In this document: one piece after another, positions 1-5,372 of the stretch
Numbering within the stretch: the stretch's first letter is position 1
How the letters are laid out: each line of letters begins with the position of its first letter
Assembly (NCBI GenBank): GCA_021828935.1
Contig: JAJZCU010000186.1
Location: 1 to 5,372 of the forward strand
Reading direction: 5' to 3'
DNA from: Planctomycetota bacterium
GTDB lineage: Bacteria > Planctomycetota > Phycisphaerae > WQYP01
Length of the DNA stretch: 5,372 bases
Notes under the pieces: model-generated
The model's input: only the letters and a program-made list of their open reading frames with translations
Database searches by the model: none
Told to the model about the DNA's origin: nothing
Translations under genes and position numbers: made by a program

Positions 1-396
1 CTGCCTGGCGGCGGCGTAAGCGTGCTGCGGGCGTTGCCGGCCATTGATAAATTAAATCTGCAAGGTGACGAAAAGATAGGCGCCGACATTGTGAAGCGCG
101 CCCTGTACGCTCCCATCAAGCAGATTGCCGAAAACGCCGGCGTGGATGGCAGCATCGTCGCCCAAAAGGTTCAGGAGAACCGGGCCTCGAACTTTGGTTT
201 CAATGCCCTGACCCACGAGTACGGCGATTTGATCCAAATGGGCGTGATCGTGCCGACCAAAGTCGAACGCACCGCGCTGACCAACGCCAGCAGCATCGCC
301 AGCTTGCTGTTGACCACCGACGCCATCATCAGCGAGTTGCCGAAAAAGGATGATAAAAAATCCTCCGGCGGCCACAGCCACGATGAAGAGTATTGA
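1..396 (+). CDS. groEL: Chaperonin GroEL (Hsp60), C-terminal part
   Basis: ATP-driven cytosolic chaperonin that folds proteins inside a double-ring cage with GroES. The frame is open from the first base, so the gene starts outside the window; 131 residues are visible. They begin at the conserved PGGG motif of the returning equatorial domain (E. coli G414-G416 region) and continue through NFGFNALTHEYGDLIQMG and PTKVERTAL to the SLLLTTDAIISELPK helix, all recognisable GroEL signatures. The usual DPTK aspartate (E. coli D495, which contacts ATP) is replaced by Val at visible residue 84. The tail is Lys/Asp-rich and then GGHSHDEEY, not the Gly-Gly-Met repeats of many GroELs. An internal GTG at 22 is not the start, because the homology continues upstream of it. 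A strong terminator follows the stop. Identification is secure; whether this is the main GroEL or a paralogue cannot be decided from the fragment. Confidence 0.96.
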   Translation: MPGGGVSVLRALPAIDKLNLQGDEKIGADIVKRALYAPIKQIAENAGVDGSIVAQKVQENRASNFGFNALTHEYGDLIQMGVIVPTKVERTALTNASSIASLLLTTDAIISELPKKDDKKSSGGHSHDEEY

Positions 397-402
397 GCCA
401 AT

Positions 403-422
403 CGCAGCGCAAAAGCGCTGCG
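403..422 (+). repeat. Perfect 8-bp hairpin after groEL stop
   Basis: CGCAGCGC and GCGCTGCG are separated by an AAAA loop, beginning six bases after the groEL stop codon. No T-run follows, so this is not a terminator by itself. It may be a 3'-end stabilising stem, or it may assist the terminator just downstream. Confidence 0.6.
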
Positions 423-435
423 GCGTAGAACCAAT

Positions 436-472
436 AAAGCCCGGGGCCGCGCGTCGGCTCCGGGCTTTTTTT
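436..472 (+). terminator. Rho-independent terminator of groEL, possibly bidirectional
   Basis: A 13-bp stem (436-448 with 456-468, one G-T pair) encloses a 7-base loop and runs directly into a T7 tract (466-472). This is a textbook intrinsic terminator 40 bases after the groEL stop. Read on the - strand, the same stem ends in TTTATT, a weaker U-tract. It could therefore also have served the convergent regulator gene before the insertion sequence arrived between them. Confidence 0.92.
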
Positions 473-523
473 GTCTATACCGCGCAAACGCCGTGGATCC
501 CCGCCGCCGACGCAAGATTAAAA

Positions 524-570
524 AACCGCGCACCAGCCCCACCATGAATGGCTTGTCATTCCCCACATCT
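524..570 (+). repeat. Left terminal inverted repeat of the IS
   Basis: Pairs with 2033-2079 in inverted orientation: 42 of 47 positions match, and 32 of 34 in the outer part. The outer end begins AACCGCGCACCAGCCCCACC. The two central mismatches fall inside CCATGAATGG, which appears in the same orientation at both ends. Confidence 0.88.
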
Positions 571-649
571 TTTTTGCTTTTTTCCCCAGAAAATGCTAAT
601 TTCTCTGCCTGTATAGGTATGGAATTAGAAATTTGATCATGGAGATCGC

Positions 650-2044
650 ATGGACACCACGACTTCGTCGGCGGCGGAATGGGCGGAATCTGAATTTGGC
701 GAGTGCAACCTCGGAGACAAGAGACGCACCCGGCGCTTGGTTCTGGTGGCAGCGCGACTGGCGGACGGTTCCGAGGGAACACTGCCTGGGTCGTTTAGCG
801 AGTGGAGTGAATTAAAGGGCGCCTACCGGTTATTTGACAATAAGGGGATCGCCTACGAGAGCATCGTGGCGCCGCACCGGCAGCGGGTTCTGGAAGCGTG
901 CTCGCAACCCGGCGAATACCTGATGATTGAAGACACCAGCACGCTGGATTACAGCAGCCTTCGCGCCACGACGGGTCTGGGGCGCGTGGGTGATGATCGT
1001 GGTCGCGGACTGTTCCTGCACACGACCTTGGCTGTGGCCGTTCACGATTGGGACGAGGCCCAGCAGCCGCAGGTCACGTTGGTGGGCGTTCTCGGCCAGA
1101 AATACTGGGCCAGAACCAGGCGGAAGGTAAAGGGGGAAAAACGTAAGCAGCGTCTGACCCGGCCACGGGAATCGCAACGCTGGGCGAAGGTGGTGGAGGA
1201 GGTGGGGGCGCCGCCGGCGGACGTGACGTGGACCTACATCGCGGACCGGGAGTCGGATATTTACGAGACCCTCATGCGCTGCCAGGACAATAAATGGAAA
1301 TATATCATTCGCGCCAATCAGGCGCGGGCGCTGGCGAATGAGGAAGGGTCCGTGTTTACAGCGTTAGATGATGTTCCGGAGTTGGGCCGCTACGTTGTGG
1401 ACCTGCGGGCCCGCCCCGGCCAGGCGGCCCGCCGCGCGACGATGGCGCTGCGTTCTAAAACCATAGAACTGCGGGCGCCACAACGGCCCGGCGGGGGGAT
1501 GTGCAGCTTCACCGTGACGGTCGTTGACGCCCGGGAGGTGGACGCGCCCGCGGGGGTTGAGCCACTGCATTGGACGTTATTAACCAATTGGCCGGCGGAG
1601 ACGTTCCAGCAGGCCCTGCGGGTGGTGCAGGCATACACGCGTCGCTGGCTCATTGAGGAATACCACAAGGCGCTCAAGAGCGGGGTGGGAATTGAGAACA
1701 CCCAGCTGACCACAGCCGCACGCATCACCGCGTTACTGGGAATACTGGTCGTGGTGGCCGTCCGCTTGCTGGGCATAAAACTTCTGGCCGGCACGCATCC
1801 TGATCGGATAGTTCCCGAGGAATGTTTTCCGGCGGAGGCTCGCGCGATTTTGGATCATGCGGGCGCTGGATCAAAAAAAAAGAAAGAACCCCTGACGTAC
1901 GGGGTGCTAATCAAGCAGATCGCCATGCTGGGGGGCTTCCCCGGCCGCAAAGGTGACGGCGACCCTGGCTGGCAAACCATCTGGCGTGGGTGGAAGAAAC
2001 TCATGTTGATGCTTGCCGGATATCGCCTCGCGAGATATGGGTAA
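650..2044 (+). CDS. IS4-family (Tn5-like) DDE transposase
   Basis: Cut-and-paste transposase of 464 aa, close to the 476 aa of Tn5 Tnp. Residues 10-65 (WAESEFGECNLGDKRRTRR to LKGAYRLFDN) match the Tn5-type N-terminal DNA-binding domain. The RNase-H-like catalytic core shows the expected acidic triad: D95 in IEDTSTLDY, D199 in YIADRESDIY and E336 in the YREK signature (Y329, R332, E336, K343), with spacing identical to Tn5 Y319/R322/E326/K333. An inserted beta-rich region lies between the second Asp and the Glu, as in the family. The C-terminal part (about 380-464) would be the dimerization region. GGAG lies 5 bases before the ATG and supports this start. The stop codon lies inside the right inverted repeat. 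A run of nine A's at 1873-1881 (SKKKK) is a possible slippage point. The frame is intact with all catalytic residues, so the enzyme is probably functional. Confidence 0.96.
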   Translation: MDTTTSSAAEWAESEFGECNLGDKRRTRRLVLVAARLADGSEGTLPGSFSEWSELKGAYRLFDNKGIAYESIVAPHRQRVLEACSQPGEYLMIEDTSTLDYSSLRATTGLGRVGDDRGRGLFLHTTLAVAVHDWDEAQQPQVTLVGVLGQKYWARTRRKVKGEKRKQRLTRPRESQRWAKVVEEVGAPPADVTWTYIADRESDIYETLMRCQDNKWKYIIRANQARALANEEGSVFTALDDVPELGRYVVDLRARPGQAARRATMALRSKTIELRAPQRPGGGMCSFTVTVVDAREVDAPAGVEPLHWTLLTNWPAETFQQALRVVQAYTRRWLIEEYHKALKSGVGIENTQLTTAARITALLGILVVVAVRLLGIKLLAGTHPDRIVPEECFPAEARAILDHAGAGSKKKKEPLTYGVLIKQIAMLGGFPGRKGDGDPGWQTIWRGWKKLMLMLAGYRLARYG

Positions 2045-2079
2045 CGACAAGCCATGAATGGTGGGGCTGGTGCGCGGTT
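2033..2079 (-). repeat. Right terminal inverted repeat of the IS
   Basis: Inverted partner of 524-570. It overlaps the last codons (RYG) and the stop codon of the transposase, a compact arrangement in which the gene's 3' end doubles as part of the IS end. Confidence 0.88.
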
Positions 2080-2084
2080 CGTTG

Positions 2085-2127
2085 AACAACCTTGCATCGC
2101 CGGCCGTTCGTGCCGGTGTATGTTGTT
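2085..2127. repeat. Nested inverted repeat at the end of the regulator gene
   Basis: AACAAC (2085-2090) pairs with GTTGTT (2122-2127), and inside it CCGGC (2100-2104) pairs with GCCGG (2112-2116). It spans the regulator's stop codon and its short 3' flank. No T-tract follows on either strand, so it is at best a weak terminator or a 3' stabilising fold. Confidence 0.3.
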
Positions 2128-3727
2128 AAGCCCCCGGCGCCGCCGCGGCTTCCGCCACGGGCTCGCCCACCGGTGCGCTGGCGGCTTCGTCGGGCGCCTC
2201 GGCCTCATCGCCTTCGCCGCCGTTCTTCGCGCCCAGCTTCCGCTGCAACGTGCGCACGCTGATGCCCAGAGCCCGCGCGGCCCGTGTTCTATTATTATTA
2301 AACCGCACGAGGGCGGCGGCAATGGCGCGTTCTTCAATTTCCGCAAGCGTCAGTGTCGCCAACGCCGTTTCCAGCGGCGGACCGCTTTCCGTAGCGTTCA
2401 TTGGTGGCCGCGGCGCGACCGGACTCGCCGGTACGCTTCCAAAGTTGCTCTGCGTGGGATTCATCGCGGGCGCCGCGGGCGCCGTAGCCGCAACGCCGCC
2501 GGGAATTCCCGGCACGCCGGAAGCGGCGCCCTGCCGCACATAATTGGGCAGGTCGTCAACGTCCAGCACCAATTTGTCAGACAAGACCATCATCCGTTCA
2601 ACAATATTTAGCAGTTCCCGCACGTTTCCAGGCCACTTGTACTGCTGCAGGGCGTCCATGGCCGCCGCGCTGATGCTGGCAATCTTCGTATTGTTTTGCT
2701 CATTGACGCGATCCATGAATTTCCGCACCAGCAGCGGCACGTCTTCCAGCCGGTTGCGCAGCGGCGGCAACTCAATGGTAATAACATTTAACCGGTAATA
2801 TAAATCTTCCCGGAACTGCCCCTTGGCCATCATATCGCGTATGTCGCGGCTGGTGGCGGCCAGCACGCGAGTATCCACTTTCAGCTCCTTGTGCCCGCCC
2901 ACCGGCGTGACCACCCGCGTCTCAAGGGCCCGCAGCAATTTAACCTGCAAGCCAACTTCAAATTCCCCGATTTCATCAATAAATAATGTTCCGCCGTGGG
3001 CCGCCTCAAAGCGCCCCACTCGCCGATCGGTGGCGCCGGTAAACGCCCCCTTTTCATGGCCAAAAAGCTCGCTTTCCACCAGCGTCGCGGGCATCGCGGC
3101 GCAGTTGATGGCAATGAAGGGGCCGTCCCGCCGCGGGCTGTTCTGGTGAATTGCCTGGGCCACCAGCTCCTTGCCCGTGCCCGACTCGCCGAGTATCAAC
3201 ACGGTGCTGAAGGCCTGCGCTGAGCGCCGGATCAACTCGAACACGCGCTGCATCGGGACGCTTCGACCAATGATATTGTTAAGCGAAAACTTCTCATCCA
3301 GGCGGTTCTGCAAAATCTGCATCTTCTGCGCCTGTTCTTTTTCACGCAACATATTGCCCAGCAGCACCAGCAGCGCCTGTGGGTCAATGGGCTTGGTGAG
3401 GTAGTGGTAGGCCCCCGCCCGGATCGCTTCGATCGCCGAGTCCATTGAACCATGGCCCGTAATCACCAGAAACATGGTGTCGGGCTGCCGCATTTTCCAG
3501 TGCTTCAGCAGATCAATGCCCGACACGTCGCCCATTTGCAGATCGGTTAATACAAAATCAATCGGCTCGTCCAGATATCCCATCGCCTTGTCGGCCGAGT
3601 CGGTGGCGCTGACCTGGTATCCCGCATCGGCGATCAGGCGCTGCAAAGACTGCCGTTCGTTGACGTCGTCTTCCACAATTAAGATTTTATACTTGGCGGC
3701 GTCGGGATTTTGTACAGGACGATTCAT
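2126..3727 (-). CDS. Sigma-54-dependent NtrC-family response regulator
   Basis: Cytosolic DNA-binding activator of 533 aa that should turn on RNA polymerase-sigma-54 promoters once phosphorylated. REC domain (about 13-130): acidic pocket E19/D20/D21, phospho-acceptor D62 (LTDLQM), T90 and K112 (TKP). AAA+ domain (about 152-375): Walker A GESGTGKE 180-187, sigma-54-contacting GAFTGA 227-232, Walker B with D251/E252, arginine-containing REDLYYRLN 306-314 and sensor II WPGNVREL 365-372. A Pro/Ala/Gly-rich linker (about 400-455) leads to a Fis-type helix-turn-helix (463-498, ending TLQRKL) and an unusual 35-residue acidic Ala/Pro-rich tail. I chose the ATG at 3727 because GGAG sits 6 bases upstream and the REC homology begins shortly after; a TTG at 3751 would add 8 residues but has no comparable ribosome site. 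No histidine kinase with an ATPase domain is encoded nearby, so the signal is unknown. Target genes cannot be named. Confidence 0.96.
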   Translation of the reverse strand: MNRPVQNPDAAKYKILIVEDDVNERQSLQRLIADAGYQVSATDSADKAMGYLDEPIDFVLTDLQMGDVSGIDLLKHWKMRQPDTMFLVITGHGSMDSAIEAIRAGAYHYLTKPIDPQALLVLLGNMLREKEQAQKMQILQNRLDEKFSLNNIIGRSVPMQRVFELIRRSAQAFSTVLILGESGTGKELVAQAIHQNSPRRDGPFIAINCAAMPATLVESELFGHEKGAFTGATDRRVGRFEAAHGGTLFIDEIGEFEVGLQVKLLRALETRVVTPVGGHKELKVDTRVLAATSRDIRDMMAKGQFREDLYYRLNVITIELPPLRNRLEDVPLLVRKFMDRVNEQNNTKIASISAAAMDALQQYKWPGNVRELLNIVERMMVLSDKLVLDVDDLPNYVRQGAASGVPGIPGGVAATAPAAPAMNPTQSNFGSVPASPVAPRPPMNATESGPPLETALATLTLAEIEERAIAAALVRFNNNRTRAARALGISVRTLQRKLGAKNGGEGDEAEAPDEAASAPVGEPVAEAAAAPGA

Positions 3728-3733
3728 GCAGTT

Positions 3734-3737
3734 CTCC
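3734..3737 (-). promoter_or_regulatory. Ribosome binding site deciding the regulator start
   Basis: GGAG on the - strand, 6 bases before the ATG at 3727. It lies inside the frame extension that would follow from the upstream TTG at 3751, and so argues for the shorter 533-aa product. Confidence 0.7.
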
Positions 3738-3867
3738 GAGTTGAATTCCAACCTTCCGCAGGCGGCGCCGCGTCATTGGTCGCATCCGCAGCGCCCCGGC
3801 TCCTCCGATTGCAACTGTCGCGAATTTCATTTCGCATTAACTAAAACAGTCAATTGGCCATGAACGG

Positions 3868-3876
3868 ATTATACCA
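3868..3876 (-). promoter_or_regulatory. Extended -10 promoter of the regulator gene
   Basis: On the - strand this reads TGGTATAAT: a perfect TATAAT with the TGn extension, typical of sigma-70 promoters that need little -35 contact. A poor -35 candidate (TTGCAC) lies 19 bases upstream. Transcription would start near 3861, leaving a leader of about 134 bases before the ATG at 3727. Confidence 0.6.
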
Positions 3877-3919
3877 AATTGTCCAGCGGGGTGTGCAAGT
3901 GTGCGCGAAAGTGTCCGAT

Positions 3920-3950
3920 GGCGGCGATCTTCAGTACCTAAATCGTCGCC
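3920..3950. repeat. Inverted repeat upstream of the regulator promoter
   Basis: GGCGGCGAT (3920-3928) and ATCGTCGCC (3942-3950) pair at 8 of 9 positions around a 13-base spacer. The centre is about 75 bases upstream of the predicted start of regulator transcription, a plausible activator or autoregulation position. It could also be the stem at the end of the small upstream gene's transcript, though no T-run follows. Confidence 0.45.
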
Positions 3951-3984
3951 TATAAAACATTTGTTCGCAAAGGCGGGAATTTCG

Positions 3985-4009
3985 CGTGCCGGTATTCACC
4001 CCCGGCACG
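3985..4009. repeat. Perfect 8-bp inverted repeat
   Basis: CGTGCCGG and CCGGCACG enclose a 9-base spacer, about 80 bases downstream of the stop codon of the small H-box gene. No U-tract follows on either strand. It may be a 3' stem of that transcript or a protein-binding site. Confidence 0.45.
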
Positions 4010-4087
4010 ACAAAGCGCTCCGTACCACGCCAAGTTTTCACTGCCAGCTCTTGCCCAAGGTCAGTTCAGTCTTCAGCGGCAGCCCGC

Positions 4088-4318
4088 TTACGCATTGCTG
4101 TTGAGGCCTGCCTTGGCCTGCGCTATTTCCGCATGAACCCGCCGCTGATATTCACCCACCAGTTTCTCCGCGTCATGCAGAGAAGAATCAAGACCGTTGA
4201 TGGCATCGACATCCAATGCCCCGGCGGATGTGCGTCGCAGCAGATAAGCGTTGATTTTTGCGGCATTGAGCGCATTGCTCAGGTCGTGCAAAAGCTTTCT
4301 AAGCGATGCTGTGTCCAT
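4088..4318 (-). CDS. Small H-box (HisKA/DHp-like) helical protein
   Basis: A 76-residue soluble protein, not recognised as a named family. Residues 5-29 form a clearly amphipathic helix with LLHDLSNALNAAKINAYLLRR, which strongly resembles the H-box helix of histidine kinases (phospho-accepting H11 followed by D12, with N15 one turn later). Residues 35-68 form a second charged helix. Together they look like the two-helix DHp hairpin of a sensor kinase, but no ATP-binding domain follows and there is no sensor or membrane segment. The ATG is fixed by an in-frame TAA seven codons upstream; the ribosome site is weak (AGAG about 11 bases ahead). It lies 360 bp upstream of the sigma-54 response regulator on the same strand, after hemC. 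It may be a stand-alone phosphotransfer protein, a dimerizing partner, or a non-signalling helical protein that only resembles an H-box. That it is a gene is likely; the function is inference. Confidence 0.7.
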   Translation of the reverse strand: MDTASLRKLLHDLSNALNAAKINAYLLRRTSAGALDVDAINGLDSSLHDAEKLVGEYQRRVHAEIAQAKAGLNSNA

Positions 4319-4383
4319 AGTGTACCGTCTCTTTTTTTACTAAGGCTAACTACAACCGAGCCCCACGTTTCCCGTTTCCGCAC

Positions 4384-4402
4384 CTTCTTATCGGGCCTGC
4401 GT
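4384..4402. repeat. Short inverted repeat upstream of the small gene
   Basis: GCGTA and TACGC enclose a 9-base spacer, falling approximately in these bases between the 30-bp palindrome and the small gene's start. The stem is only 5 bp, so it may be chance. Confidence 0.25.
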
Positions 4403-4441
4403 ACTACTCCCATACGCGCGCCAAGATTCTGTGTTTCGTGC

Positions 4442-4471
4442 GGTGCGGGTTGCAAAATTTGTACCCGCACC
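4442..4471. repeat. 30-bp near-palindrome between hemC and the small gene
   Basis: GGTGCGGGT (4442-4450) and ACCCGCACC (4463-4471) form a perfect 9-bp stem. The 12-base spacer continues the symmetry (CAAA and TTTG around a single A, offset by one base). It lies 58 bases after the hemC stop and about 125 bases before the start of the small H-box gene, with no T-run. It reads more like an operator or a structured RNA element than a terminator. Confidence 0.55.
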
Positions 4472-4528
4472 CAATACAAGGTGAATTTGTTGAACTAGGT
4501 AAGACGTATAGCGTCACTTTGGCACAAT

Positions 4529-5372
4529 TCAGAGGAATCGTGAAATTCCCAATGCCTTCAGATCAACGCCAACCTGCGCCAAAATGTCCACATGTGGCGT
4601 TCCGTCGGGCCAGCCGTGTGCGTACCGCACGACCTGCCGGCCATCGGGGAATCCCGCGTAGACCCAAATCCGCCAGGCGTTGCCGTCCTCTGCTTGGCGC
4701 CTACGGGCAACATACACGCCCAATGGCGATGCGCATGTGGCAGCAAGCCGCTGCACCAAAGCACGTTCCAATTGCAGCGCTGTCCAACTCGGGGCATCGT
4801 GTATTTTTGCCAGAAGGTCCGCAACCGCCGCGTCCCCCTCCCGCATCTGTATGGCCAGGGTGCCCTGCCCCGCGGCCGGAACGAATTCGTCGACCGGCAG
4901 GCTTTCCGCATCCGGGGGCAACAGGCCCGTGCGAATCAGCCCCGCCGCCGCCAAAACTATCGCATCAAAACCGCCCTCAGCCAAGCGGCGCAATCGGGTG
5001 TCGATGTTTCCCCGCAATGGAGTAATGCGCAAATCCGGCCGGGCCGAGAGCAGTTGAGATTGGCGCCGTAGTGAACTGGTTCCCACCGTGGCGCCGGGGG
5101 GCAGTTGGCGCAGCCGCACGCCGTTTCGCGCGATCAAAACATCGGCGGCCTGCTCTCGCGGCGGCGTTGCGGCCAACACCAAACCCTCGGGCAATTCACT
5201 GGGCACATCTTTGGCGGAATGAACGGCGAAGTCACATGTGCGTGCCAGCAGCGCTTCCTCAAGTTCCTTAACAAAGAGACCCTTGCCGCCAATGTTGGCA
5301 AGCGGCCCCTGCGGCGCTGAATCTCCGCTGGTGGCGATTATTTCCGAAGGTATTAAATCGCCCCCCGGCGCG
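4529..5372 (-). CDS. hemC: Hydroxymethylbilane synthase (porphobilinogen deaminase), N-terminus missing
   Basis: Joins four porphobilinogen molecules into hydroxymethylbilane in tetrapyrrole (haem) synthesis; cytosolic. The frame is open to the window edge (280 codons visible). The part upstream of an internal GTG at 5206 is clearly homologous (GGKGLFVKELEEALL, AVHSAKDVP), so that GTG is not the start. Every key residue sits at E. coli number minus 29: K54/D55 (E. coli K83/D84, catalytic Asp), R102/R103 in GTSSLRRQ (R131/R132), R120 in RGN (R149), R126 (R155) and C213 (C242), which carries the dipyrromethane cofactor. About 29 residues are therefore missing, and the full protein would be about 309 aa, a normal length. 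The cofactor loop reads AATCASPLG where E. coli has EGGCQVPIG; the Cys, Pro and Gly are kept but the Gly-Gly before Cys is not. It is the first gene of the rightmost - strand series here; no obvious intrinsic terminator follows its stop. Confidence 0.97.
   Translation of the reverse strand, partial: APGGDLIPSEIIATSGDSAPQGPLANIGGKGLFVKELEEALLARTCDFAVHSAKDVPSELPEGLVLAATPPREQAADVLIARNGVRLRQLPPGATVGTSSLRRQSQLLSARPDLRITPLRGNIDTRLRRLAEGGFDAIVLAAAGLIRTGLLPPDAESLPVDEFVPAAGQGTLAIQMREGDAAVADLLAKIHDAPSWTALQLERALVQRLAATCASPLGVYVARRRQAEDGNAWRIWVYAGFPDGRQVVRYAHGWPDGTPHVDILAQVGVDLKALGISRFL

Larger units (their letters stand above)
524..2079 (+). mobile_element. IS4-family (IS50/Tn5-like) insertion sequence
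   Basis: About 1.56 kb bounded by imperfect inverted repeats and holding one intact transposase gene. The outer 34 bases of the two ends (524-557 and 2046-2079) match at 32 positions in inverted orientation, and a weaker match runs inward to about 47 bp (42 matches). Beyond the ends the match stops. I could not find a convincing direct repeat of 8-13 bp at either flank, so the exact outer base is uncertain by a few positions. The element sits in the intergenic space between the groEL terminator and the 3' end of the sigma-54 regulator gene, and disrupts no visible coding region. The intact reading frame and well-preserved ends suggest a fairly recent, possibly still mobile, copy. Confidence 0.88.
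3728..4087. other. 360-bp gap between regulator and small H-box gene
   Basis: I see no convincing gene here. The short + strand frames have no family signature or ribosome site. In order on the - strand the gap holds a hairpin (3985-4009), an inverted repeat (3920-3950), an extended -10 promoter (3868-3876) and a leader with a strong GGAGGAG (3800-3806). The leader also carries the 10-base palindrome GCGGCGCCGC (3762-3771). Confidence 0.6.

Noticed and set aside
171..782. A 203-codon - strand frame spanning the groEL end and the IS left end
   Set aside because: It runs across groEL, its terminator and the IS border with no homology; it is a shadow of GC-rich coding sequence.
2054..2611. A 185-codon + strand frame across the 3' part of the regulator gene
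   Set aside because: It is antisense to the well-supported response regulator, Arg-rich and without recognisable features.
4000..4016. Possible sigma-54 promoter (GGCACG followed by GC)
   Set aside because: The spacing between GG and GC is 9 or 11 bases instead of 10, and the TTGC element is missing.
4435..4475. tRNA T-arm-like sequence on the - strand
   Set aside because: There is no matching acceptor strand, D-arm or anticodon arm upstream; the pairing is explained by the simple palindrome.
4279..4479. A 66-codon - strand frame overlapping the start of the small H-box gene
   Set aside because: It begins with TTG inside the palindrome, has no ribosome site and no family signature, and overlaps a better-supported gene.
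3986..4498. A 170-codon + strand frame opposite the small gene
   Set aside because: Its composition is not protein-like, it has no ribosome site, and it is antisense to the H-box gene, which has a clear helical pattern.

Overview
The window is from a bacterial chromosome of moderately high GC. It carries four chromosomal genes and one insertion sequence. The GroEL tail, the NtrC-type regulator and the general protein style would suit a planctomycete or another PVC-group bacterium. That placement is an impression from protein style, not a demonstrated assignment.

Left part (1-523): the 3' end of a groEL gene on the + strand, followed by a clear rho-independent terminator. Middle-left (about 524-2079): a complete IS4-family (IS50/Tn5-like) insertion sequence. 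It has an intact 464-aa DDE transposase and long imperfect terminal inverted repeats, which I located by comparing the two flanks. Middle (2126-3727, - strand): a full-length sigma-54-dependent response regulator (REC, AAA+, Fis-type HTH). It lies in convergent orientation to groEL, and the IS now sits between the two 3' ends.

Right part, all on the - strand: a 360-bp gap holding the regulator's likely extended -10 promoter and two inverted repeats; a 76-codon gene for a two-helix protein with a histidine-kinase-like H-box but no ATPase domain; a 210-bp gap holding a 30-bp near-palindrome; and hemC (hydroxymethylbilane synthase), whose N-terminus runs off the window end.

Functionally, groEL (protein folding) and hemC (tetrapyrrole synthesis) are housekeeping genes. 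The regulator has an intact phospho-acceptor Asp and an intact GAFTGA loop, so it should activate sigma-54 promoters when phosphorylated, but no complete histidine kinase is present here. The most thought-provoking item is the small H-box protein encoded just upstream of this orphan regulator on the same strand. It could be a stand-alone phosphotransfer or dimerization module, but the pairing is inference from position and a short motif.
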